Below are positions 40,017-47,316 of a stretch of DNA of 64,000 bases, one piece after another. Position 1 is the first letter of the stretch. The number at the start of each line of letters is the position of its first letter. Origin of the DNA: SZUA-442 sp051011415 (GTDB lineage Bacteria; Actinomycetota; Acidimicrobiia; Spongiisociales; UBA5794); assembly GCA_051011415.1 (NCBI GenBank), contig JBPCTY010000047.1:19346-83345 (forward strand), written 5' to 3'. A program made the position numbers and the translations under genes. The notes under the pieces were generated by a model. The model ran no database searches. It worked only from the letters and a program-made list of their open reading frames with translations, and was not told the origin of the DNA.

Positions 40017-40114
40017 GAGAGGCGAACAGGTCGCTGCGGTGGTTGCGGGGTGTCCGAAGCATGCAGCGATAGTACCTCCTGCCACGTCTGTGGAATAGTC
40101 CGAGTTGGTATTGG

Positions 40115-40972
40115 CTACTCGCCCGTGAACTTCGGATCCCGCTTTTCGAGGAACGCCATCGTGGCCTCGATGAAGTCGTTTGATGTGATGAACGACGAGT
40201 TCCACAGTGCCATGTAGTCGAGGTTCTCGGCAACGGTGCGTCCCTCGCCTGCAGACAGAACGGCCTTGGCACCCTGCACGGCAAGTGGGGAGTTCGCTGC
40301 GATCTCAGCGGCGAGCGCCGCTGCAGCTTCCTGCACCCCGGCTGGGTCGTCGGCCACCTTGCTCACAAGACCCATCTCGAAGGCTTCCTGAGCGCCGAAG
40401 TCCTTGCCTGTGTAGACGAGTTCTGCAACGCGGCCTGGATCGACGATGTTCGGCAATCTCTGGAGTGTCCCGACGTCGGCAACCATCGCGATCTTCGTTT
40501 CGCGAATCGAGAACACCGCATCGGCTGAGGCGTAGCGAATATCGCACGCAGTGATGAGATCAACTCCGGCCCCGATACATGGCCCATGGATAGCCGCGAT
40601 CACTGGTTTGGCGCAAGAAGCGATTGATGTGAAGGTTCGCTGAAGCCGTTTGATCGAGTTGAACAGCGCAAGGCGTTTTGCGACATCGGAGGTCGGTTGC
40701 GAATCGCCCTGTGGATCTGCACCACCTGATATGAACGATGGTCCAAAGGCCTTGAGATCGATACCCGCCGTGAACGCTCGACCGCGTGCAGCGATGACGA
40801 CGGCACGTGTCTCACTGTCTTCTGAGAGAGCATCCATGATCTTTGGGAGGTCCTCCCAGAAGCCCGGTGCGAAGGCATTCAGTGACTCTGGTCGGTCGAG
40901 CCAGACGGTTGCGACGTGTCCATCGAACTCAACGTCGATGACGTCCGATTGGGGGAGAATCTCACGGGTCAT
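40115..40972 (-). CDS. Enoyl-CoA hydratase/isomerase family protein
   Basis: A 285-residue crotonase-fold protein. It shows GRAFTAGIDLKAF (oxyanion/CoA site) and GPCIGAGVDLITACDIRYAS, then FSIRETKIAMVADVGTLQRLP. The Asp in ADVGTLQRLP is the signature residue of delta3,5-delta2,4-dienoyl-CoA isomerases (ECH1 type), so isomerisation is a good guess, hydration an alternative. The ATG at 40972 follows TAGCCT at 8 nt. The longer frame overlaps the DUF4389 gene and is rejected. Fatty-acid oxidation partners are not near. Confidence 0.87.
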   Translation of the reverse strand: MTREILPQSDVIDVEFDGHVATVWLDRPESLNAFAPGFWEDLPKIMDALSEDSETRAVVIAARGRAFTAGIDLKAFGPSFISGGADPQGDSQPTSDVAKRLALFNSIKRLQRTFTSIASCAKPVIAAIHGPCIGAGVDLITACDIRYASADAVFSIRETKIAMVADVGTLQRLPNIVDPGRVAELVYTGKDFGAQEAFEMGLVSKVADDPAGVQEAAAALAAEIAANSPLAVQGAKAVLSAGEGRTVAENLDYMALWNSSFITSNDFIEATMAFLEKRDPKFTGE

Positions 40973-41015
40973 TGCGTCACAGGCTAGGTCGTGTGTTGCA
41001 TCTGAGAGACCCGGT

Positions 41016-41630
41016 CTACTTGTGGAGATGGAAGGGCGGATACTCGTCGGTGAGCGCAGCGATCCACGCCCAGGTCCTGGCCCACCACCGATGGAAGCCG
41101 ACGAAGTACCAGTGCAGAGACAACGGCAGCCGACCATTGATCAGGATCATCAGGTATCCAAACCATGCAGCAAACAGCGTTCCGACTGTGAGCCAGAGCA
41201 GGATGAACAGGTGCGGGACAGCGAGCAACGTCCGGATCAGCAGGATGCCTGCGAGTGCAAGCCACTTGTTCTGCGGCTCTGGCGCTTCAACAACGTACAC
41301 CTGGGCAGGGTGGTTCTCGTCTGTTCCGTACGTGGGGTACACGTCCGTAGTGCTGGTGAACCAGGCAAAGACGCGGCTTGTCCACTCAAGAAAGATGAGT
41401 TCGAAGTTTTCCACCCAGAACGGCTTGCCGCCTTGGAAGAGGATGTACCAGTAGCCGATCCAGACGATCACCTGGACGGCAAAGGCGTAGAGCATCAGAA
41501 GCAGCAGATGCGGGATCAGCAGCAGCGCCTTTGCGAACAGGATCAGGCCGAGTGCGGCTAGCCCCCTGGAGCGGTACTCGTCATCCACGGGGACCTGGAA
41601 GTCCACGGGATATGCGGCCGGCTCAGTCAT
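41016..41630 (-). CDS. DUF4389 membrane protein
   Basis: A 204-residue protein with two repeats, each holding two membrane helices, that matches DUF4389. It has ALGLILFAKALLLIPHLLLL and, in the second half, GILLIRTLLAVPHLFILLWL; each is followed by a WxGYxxIL/ING-type loop. No function is known. The ATG at 41630 overlaps the TGA of the upstream GlsB/AlbA_2 gene (ATGA), so the two are co-translated, suggesting they work together at the membrane. Confidence 0.8.
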   Translation of the reverse strand: MTEPAAYPVDFQVPVDDEYRSRGLAALGLILFAKALLLIPHLLLLMLYAFAVQVIVWIGYWYILFQGGKPFWVENFELIFLEWTSRVFAWFTSTTDVYPTYGTDENHPAQVYVVEAPEPQNKWLALAGILLIRTLLAVPHLFILLWLTVGTLFAAWFGYLMILINGRLPLSLHWYFVGFHRWWARTWAWIAALTDEYPPFHLHK

Positions 41631-42406
41631 TTCCACCTCGATCGCTGGTAGTCGGCAAATTCATCAGTCAACAGTCTTCTGGTTGAGTTTCCCATACGTA
41701 CGTAGAAGTCGGCAGTACGGCCGCCCTTCTTCTCGTCGAGGTAGACAGGGAAGTCGCTCGGAGCGGCATCGACGAGGACAACATCTTCACCGGCATATTT
41801 GTCGAAGTGGACCGAGACGAATGCGAGCGCCGGCTTACCAATTGTCTTTTGTAGGTGATCAATCAGCCACAGCTCATATCGGTCATTGTCTGGTGCCTTC
41901 ATCAAGGCGAGGTCGTTGTCGAGGCCGAGCGCCTTGCCGTCGTCGTCCACGCCGATCACAAGCGTGCCACCTTCCGCGTTGAGAAATCCGGCGATCGTCT
42001 TGGCAATGACCAGTTCAATCCGATCGTCCTTGGCCTGCGTGTGAACGTTCCACCGTGCCGACGACTTGAACTCAACGGTGGAGGACTCGCCAGCTTCGAT
42101 GAGTTGTGAGGTTGTCAGCTTTGGCTGCACGCGGAATCCAAAGTGGTCGGCAATCCAGGTGAATATGCCAAGGACAAGTACTGACCCAGCGATGCCTCCG
42201 ACGATGGTTCCGAGGTCTATGCGATCGAATTCGTCTGATCCCACGATCAGGTTGACGCCCATCGCACCGACGGCAGCCCCGATCATGCCGATGATCGTGG
42301 TTTCCGCAAGCGACAGGGGTTGGCGGCCAGGGAGGATGAAGCGAGCAATCGTGCCGAAGACGAGGCCGGCACCGAGAATCGCAAAGATGAACAGCGGTGT
42401 TTGCAC
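41627..42406 (-). CDS. GlsB-type membrane domain fused to an AlbA_2 (Schlafen-like) domain
   Basis: A 259-residue fusion. The N-terminal 90 residues hold three helices like GlsB/YeaQ transglycosylase-associated proteins (IIGMIGAAVGAMGVN, TIVGGIAGSVLVLGIFTWI). A soluble AlbA_2 domain (about 105-235) follows, with ESSTVEFKSSARWN and AGFLNAEGGTLVIGVDDDG, the two motifs of Schlafen AlbA_2. AlbA_2 proteins bind nucleic acid or ATP, and membrane tethering is unusual. The GTG start follows TATCCT by 7 nt. It is ATGA-coupled to DUF4389. The function is unknown. Confidence 0.8.
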   Translation of the reverse strand: MQTPLFIFAILGAGLVFGTIARFILPGRQPLSLAETTIIGMIGAAVGAMGVNLIVGSDEFDRIDLGTIVGGIAGSVLVLGIFTWIADHFGFRVQPKLTTSQLIEAGESSTVEFKSSARWNVHTQAKDDRIELVIAKTIAGFLNAEGGTLVIGVDDDGKALGLDNDLALMKAPDNDRYELWLIDHLQKTIGKPALAFVSVHFDKYAGEDVVLVDAAPSDFPVYLDEKKGGRTADFYVRMGNSTRRLLTDEFADYQRSRWK

Positions 42407-42413
42407 GACGGGG

Positions 42414-42419
42414 AGGATA
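42414..42419 (-). promoter_or_regulatory. -10 box of the GlsB/AlbA_2 operon
   Basis: Minus-strand TATCCT ends 7 nt before the GTG at 42406. It lies in the 55-bp gap after the purM stop, so the operon is probably transcribed separately from the purine genes. Confidence 0.45.
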
Positions 42420-42461
42420 CCGGTGGGAACGCCCGTGACCCCTTGGGGTCAGATCTGGCGG

Positions 42462-43478
42462 CTAGCGAATCTCGACGCCGCGCTCGCCCTCTGCGATGTG
42501 ACCTATGACTCCTGCGGGAACATCGCTCGTTTCGAAAGCCCGAAGCGTTGCATCGACGTCCTCTTCGGCGACCACACATACAAATCCGATGCCCATGTTG
42601 AACGTGCGATACATGTCACCCGCCGGCACCTGCCCTACGTGCTGGAGCACCTTGAACACATGCGGAATCTCCCACTTCGCACGCTCGACCACAGCTCTCG
42701 AGCCTTCAGGGAGGACCCGGATGACGTTGCCAGGGAGTCCACCTCCGGTGATGTGTGCGAGCCCGTGCGGCTTGACCCTCGCAAGCATGTTGACGATCGC
42801 TGGCGAGTAGACGACAGAAGGATTGAGCAGTACGTGGGCCGTTGGCGTGTCGGTGTCGGGGAACGTCCCGTCGAGCGGCAAGCCTTTTGCGACGATGGCA
42901 CGCACAAGTGAGAACCCATTGGATCGGAGGTTTGGGCTGTTGACGCCGATGATGATGTCGCCAGGGGTCACCAGTTCTGGATCAACCTCCTCGCCCATTT
43001 CGACGATTCCCAGGGCGGTCGCGGCGATGTCGAATTGTTGGGGAGCCATGACCCCGGGATGTTCTGCAGTTTCTCCTCCGAGCAACGCTATGTCGGACTC
43101 AGAGCATGCTTCGGTGATCGATTCGACGAGCGTCTCCACCATGTCAACATCGAGCTTGCCGACCGCTATGTAGTCGGACATAGCGATTGGCTGCGCTCCG
43201 GCGGCAGCAAGGTCATCGGCGACCATGGCCACGAGGTCATACCCGAGACCCTCGAGGAGTCCTGCTTGGCGTGCAAGATCTGCTTTTGTCCCGACACCGT
43301 CGGTTGACAACATGAGAACCGGTTGTTCGTATCCGACCGGGATCTGAAGACCCGCAGCGAAGCCGCCGAAACCGCCGACGACTTCGTCGGTCCAGGTCGA
43401 CGTGACTCTCCAACCGATACGATCGATCAGCTCATCCGCTGCGCTGAGGTTGACGCCCGCGCTTTCGTAACTGGTCAT
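42462..43478 (-). CDS. purM: Phosphoribosylformylglycinamidine cyclo-ligase
   Basis: A 338-residue AIR synthetase that closes the imidazole ring of FGAM with ATP. It has YESAGVNLSAADELID at the N-terminus, LSTDGVGTKADLARQ (ATP and substrate loop), AALGGETAEHPGVM and ITGGGLPGNVIRVLP. It is ATGA-coupled to purF, so PurF and PurM are made from one mRNA. This follows the common actinobacterial purF-purM arrangement. Confidence 0.96.
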   Translation of the reverse strand: MTSYESAGVNLSAADELIDRIGWRVTSTWTDEVVGGFGGFAAGLQIPVGYEQPVLMLSTDGVGTKADLARQAGLLEGLGYDLVAMVADDLAAAGAQPIAMSDYIAVGKLDVDMVETLVESITEACSESDIALLGGETAEHPGVMAPQQFDIAATALGIVEMGEEVDPELVTPGDIIIGVNSPNLRSNGFSLVRAIVAKGLPLDGTFPDTDTPTAHVLLNPSVVYSPAIVNMLARVKPHGLAHITGGGLPGNVIRVLPEGSRAVVERAKWEIPHVFKVLQHVGQVPAGDMYRTFNMGIGFVCVVAEEDVDATLRAFETSDVPAGVIGHIAEGERGVEIR

Positions 43479-44899
43479 GTGTGCTCCAGCAGGAACTTGC
43501 TGTCGGTTATGGGAATCTCGGTGGGGTAGTCACCGGATAGACAAGCGTTGCACAGACTGTCGGGCTGAGCGCCCGTTGCTTCGATGAGTGCATCCAATTC
43601 GAGGTACACGAGTGAATCGACTCCGAGGTGTGCTTCTATCTCTTCAACAGACCGATCCGCCGCGAGCAACGTCGACCTGTCTCCCGTGTCCATACCGTAG
43701 AAACACGGCCAGCGATATGGCGGAGAGGAGATCCGAAGGTGAACCTCGGTCGCGCCTGCTTCGCGGACCATCGACACAAGCTGCTTGGTCGTTGAACCAC
43801 GCACGATCGAGTCGTCGACGAGCACAACTCGCTTGCCATCAACGACGCCTGGCATTGCATTGAGCTTCATGCGAACGCCGCGCTCCCTCATCGCTTGCGC
43901 CGGCTCGATGAATGTGCGGCCCACGTAACGGTTCTTGACCAGGCCGTCGGTGATAGGGATTCCGCTGACTTCTGCGAACCCCTGTGCTGCTGGAATTCCG
44001 GACTCTGGGACGGGCACCGTGATGTCGGCGTCAAGCATCCCTTGCGCCGCAAGCTTGCGACCCATCTCTTGGCGAGCTGCGTGGACCGTATGGCTGAGCA
44101 GGGTTGAATCTGGCCGAGCGAAGTAGACGAATTCAAAGATGCACAACCGCGACTCCGCTTCAGCGAAGGGAAAGCTGCTGTGGGGGCCGGTCTCGTCGAT
44201 CACGACCATTTCACCCGGAGCGATTTGTCGAACGAACTTGGCTCCCAGGATGTCGAGCGCCGCAGTCTCCGAAGCAATGATCCAACTCCCGTCGAGCTTG
44301 CCGAGGCACAGAGGCCTGAATCCATGTGGGTCGCGGACGCCGACGAGCGACTGTTTGTCCATCACACCAAGAGTGAATGCACCTTCGAAGGTTGGCAGTA
44401 CTCGAGCGAGAGCTTCACCAAGCGTGAGGTCGTTCTCTGTCATCTCGGCTGCGATCGCCTCGGTCATGAGCTCCGAGTCGGTGGTGGCAGCAACAGGACC
44501 GACGCTGGATGCCAGTCCTGCAGTGTTGGTGAGGTTGCCGTTGTGTGCGAGCGCGATTCCGTTCGTTCCGAGGTGGCGGAAGACCGGTTGGCTGTTCTCC
44601 CAGCTATTTGAACCCGTCGTGGAATACCGAGTGTGGCCGACGGCGATGTCGCCAGGTAGGCCGGCGAGGACGGATTCGTCGAACACCTGGGCGACCAACC
44701 CCAGATCCTTGTAGACAGTGATGTTGTCGCTGTCACTGACCGCGATTCCCGCGCTCTCCTGGCCTCGGTGCTGGAGGGCGAACAGACCGAAGTAGCTCAA
44801 CCTGGCCGCATCGATATCAGTTCCGTATACACCAAAGACGCCGCAGGCTTCGCCTGGTCGATCGAGCAGTTGGGGGTCGCTGAGAGGGCGCTCGCTCAC
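43475..44899 (-). CDS. purF: Amidophosphoribosyltransferase
   Basis: A 474-residue enzyme that transfers the Gln amide to PRPP, the first committed purine step. The N-terminal nucleophile Cys19 follows an 18-residue propeptide (ending DRPGEA) removed by autocleavage. It has FALQHRGQESAGIAV, SNSWENSQPVF, the PRPP loop VLVDDSIVRGSTT and cluster-type cysteines in DSLCNACLSGDYP, so it is the Bacillus-type [4Fe-4S] form. The GTG at 44899 has TACACT 7 nt upstream (44907-44912). The purF-purM unit thus has its own leaderless promoter. Confidence 0.96.
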   Translation of the reverse strand: MSERPLSDPQLLDRPGEACGVFGVYGTDIDAARLSYFGLFALQHRGQESAGIAVSDSDNITVYKDLGLVAQVFDESVLAGLPGDIAVGHTRYSTTGSNSWENSQPVFRHLGTNGIALAHNGNLTNTAGLASSVGPVAATTDSELMTEAIAAEMTENDLTLGEALARVLPTFEGAFTLGVMDKQSLVGVRDPHGFRPLCLGKLDGSWIIASETAALDILGAKFVRQIAPGEMVVIDETGPHSSFPFAEAESRLCIFEFVYFARPDSTLLSHTVHAARQEMGRKLAAQGMLDADITVPVPESGIPAAQGFAEVSGIPITDGLVKNRYVGRTFIEPAQAMRERGVRMKLNAMPGVVDGKRVVLVDDSIVRGSTTKQLVSMVREAGATEVHLRISSPPYRWPCFYGMDTGDRSTLLAADRSVEEIEAHLGVDSLVYLELDALIEATGAQPDSLCNACLSGDYPTEIPITDSKFLLEHT

Positions 44900-44906
44900 A
44901 GCGGGC

Positions 44907-44912
44907 AGTGTA
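44907..44912 (-). promoter_or_regulatory. -10 box of purF-purM
   Basis: Minus-strand TACACT ends 7 nt before the GTG at 44899. It lies within the 34-bp gap after the rhomboid gene and fixes the propeptide length at 18 residues. Confidence 0.5.
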
Positions 44913-44933
44913 CCCGCCAAAGTAGAAGGCGAA

Positions 44934-45770
44934 TCAGACAGTGATCGTGACGGCAATAGCCACCACAGCGACGGCGAGAGCGACGGTTGTGCGGATGACC
45001 CGAGCGTTGGGTTTGCCGACAGCGAGCACGCTCCAGAGGAACGCGATCAGGAGGCCAGACGCAAGCCCACCCATGTGAGCTCGCCAGTCGATCCCCCCGA
45101 CGAAGAGGGGGAGTGCAAGGTTGATCGCAAGGAGAACGCCGAGCTGATTGAACATGGCCCTTCCCCCAGGGGAATGCCGCATCTTCCATGCAACAAACAT
45201 CCATGCACCCAATAGGCCGAATATCGCACCGGATGCGCCAACAGATACCTGGTTGGTTGGACCGAAGACGTACGACACCATGCCGCCTGCACCAGCAGTG
45301 GCGACGTACAACGCGGCGAACGCGGCTTTGCCCACCTGCTGTTCCAGCCTCGGTCCGAACAGGTACAACGCATACATGTTGAACAAGATGTGCATCATCC
45401 CGCCGTGGAGCAGAGCCGCAGTAAAGATCCGGTACCACTGGCCTTGGGCGACAAGCCAGTTTGCCTGGCTCAGGTTTTCGAGAAGCCATCGATCGATCTC
45501 AGGGGAGAGCAGGCCTGCGACGAAGATTGCAGATGTCAGCCCGATCAAGCCGAGTGAAACTGGGGATGACTGGAACGATGGCCGCCCCGTCGTGTGCCGT
45601 GCGTGGACAACTCGCGCACCCGGTTGGGGTGTCGCGCATTCGGGACACTTCTGACCGACGCTTGCGTCCTGAGAGCACTCGACACAGATCGGTTTTCCGC
45701 ACGTTGTGCACGACAAGCCGGTGATCCGGTCGGGGTGTCGGTAGCAGGTAGTCACGGTTGAGTCGCTCAT
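44934..45770 (-). CDS. Rhomboid protease with N-terminal B-box-like zinc finger
   Basis: A 278-residue protein. The N-terminus holds a Cys/His-rich module, CYRHPDRITGLSCTTCGK and then CVECSQ...CPEC, with B-box/RING-like spacing, followed by six-helix rhomboid membrane domain. The serine is in GASGAIFGLLGAW and the His in AHMGGLASGL; WRxxTxxLLH-type HGGMMHILFNMYAL is present. It cleaves TM helices of membrane proteins. TACCGT (45780-45785) lies 9 nt before the ATG. The cytosolic zinc module may recruit substrates. Confidence 0.9.
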   Translation of the reverse strand: MSDSTVTTCYRHPDRITGLSCTTCGKPICVECSQDASVGQKCPECATPQPGARVVHARHTTGRPSFQSSPVSLGLIGLTSAIFVAGLLSPEIDRWLLENLSQANWLVAQGQWYRIFTAALLHGGMMHILFNMYALYLFGPRLEQQVGKAAFAALYVATAGAGGMVSYVFGPTNQVSVGASGAIFGLLGAWMFVAWKMRHSPGGRAMFNQLGVLLAINLALPLFVGGIDWRAHMGGLASGLLIAFLWSVLAVGKPNARVIRTTVALAVAVVAIAVTITV

Positions 45771-45881
45771 CGTCTTGGAACGGTAACGATGCCGATCAGA
45801 AACCTGTTCGGTCTTTCAGTCATTTGTTGTTGAAGATGGAACGAGATGTGAGGACTGCGATCCCGTTGCTCGGGTCGATTC

Positions 45882-47309
45882 CTACTTGAGCTTGCCGAGA
45901 GCCGGCGGTCTTCGTTTCCAATGCTCCGTTGCTTGCTGGAAGGCAAACGCTGCCCGCAGAACATCAAGATCGGCTCGGTGTCGTCCCACGATTTGGAGTC
46001 CGATGGGTAGGCCGTCGGGAGTGAATCCTCCCGGTACAGAGATAGCCGGGAGCTCAGTGGCGGAGATGTAGTAGCAGCTGGCGAACCACGACGTGTAGTT
46101 GTCCATCATGACGTCATTGATCTGTGTCGGGTATTCCTCGGTGACCGGAAATGGCGGCACAGCCGACGTCGGCACGACCAGGAAGCGATAGGTGTCCAGA
46201 AACTTGAGGACTCGGTTGCGGAGCCGAGTCCTGGCTTCGACGGATCGGCCGATGTCGATCGGCGAGAGGCCAAGCCCGTATTCGACATTCCAGTGGATCG
46301 AGTCCTTGTATGAATCTGGGTCTTTTTTTACTGCATCCGCAAAGTCGCGTGCATACACGTAGCCCCGCCACACGGAGAACGCTTCCTCTGCACCCTTGAA
46401 GTCGGGCTCGGCGTCGTGGACATCGAAGCCAATGTCTTGCAGCACCTGTCTCGCCGGTCTGAGCGCCTCAGTGACTCGGCTGTCGATAGGGAGTCCTCCA
46501 AGGTCTTCGGACCAAGCGATGCGCTGACCGGACCAATCAGCTTGCAGAGGTGTTGCGAAGTCTGCACCTGGTTGGTCAATCGAGATGGGAATCCTTGGAT
46601 CCGGGCCTGCAGTTGCCGCCATGAAAAGCGCCACGTCCTCAACTGTGCGCGCAATCGGTCCGTGTACTGAGTGGGTCGCCCATGCATCCTTGGTTGGCCA
46701 AGTCGGAACTCGTCCCGGGGATGGTCGAAACCCGACCGTGTTCGTGAAAGAAGCCGGATTGCGGAGCGATGCGCCGAAATCCGAACCGTCGGCGATCGGG
46801 ACCATGCCTGCGCTCACCGCAACCGCCGCACCGCCGGACGAACCCCCAGGGGTCCGTTCCAGATCCCACGGATTGAGTGTCGTACCGAACACCTCGTTGA
46901 ACGTCTGGCTACCAGCACCGTGCTGTGGCGTGTTTGTCTTGCCAACAGTGACCGCTCCGGCATCCTGGGCTCGCTGAACGATGAGAGCGCTTCGTGTCGG
47001 AACAAAGTTTGCATACACAGGTGAACCGAAGGTGGTCCGTATGCCCTTGGTCTCCTTGGTGTCCTTGTGGGCAATGGGGAGCCCCGTCAGAAGTGGTGGA
47101 ACTCCTCCCGCAGCGAACCGTGCGTCGGCCTCTCGTGCCATCTCTCGAGCGAGGTCAGGGGTGTAGGTGACGATTGCGTTGAGTGTCGGGTTGGACGCTT
47201 CGATCCGTGCGAGATGAGCCTCCAGAAGCTCGGAAGCAGAGATCTCTCGCCGTCGCAGGAGGGCTGCCTGATCGACGGCCCGACTCTCAAGGAGCTCAGT
47301 CAACGACAC
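45882..47309 (-). CDS. Amidase signature family enzyme
   Basis: A 475-residue amidase (AS family). It has the catalytic Lys in PIAHKDTKETKG and the Ser-cisSer loop TPGGSSGGAAVAVS, followed by DFGASLRNPASFT. The C-terminal region is GGFTPDGLPIGLQIVGRHRAD. GatA is a relative, but no GatB or GatC is near, so a free-standing amidase (nylon-oligomer, allophanate, indole-acetamide and similar) is more likely. The GTG start is 7 bp after the purL stop, so it is in the purine operon. Confidence 0.9.
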   Translation of the reverse strand: MSLTELLESRAVDQAALLRRREISASELLEAHLARIEASNPTLNAIVTYTPDLAREMAREADARFAAGGVPPLLTGLPIAHKDTKETKGIRTTFGSPVYANFVPTRSALIVQRAQDAGAVTVGKTNTPQHGAGSQTFNEVFGTTLNPWDLERTPGGSSGGAAVAVSAGMVPIADGSDFGASLRNPASFTNTVGFRPSPGRVPTWPTKDAWATHSVHGPIARTVEDVALFMAATAGPDPRIPISIDQPGADFATPLQADWSGQRIAWSEDLGGLPIDSRVTEALRPARQVLQDIGFDVHDAEPDFKGAEEAFSVWRGYVYARDFADAVKKDPDSYKDSIHWNVEYGLGLSPIDIGRSVEARTRLRNRVLKFLDTYRFLVVPTSAVPPFPVTEEYPTQINDVMMDNYTSWFASCYYISATELPAISVPGGFTPDGLPIGLQIVGRHRADLDVLRAAFAFQQATEHWKRRPPALGKLK

Positions 47310-47316
47310 CGCAGCC

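Noticed and set aside
45882..47309. GatA subunit of the amidotransferase
   Set aside because: GatB and GatC are absent nearby and the C-terminal region does not show a clear GatA pattern; called only as an amidase.
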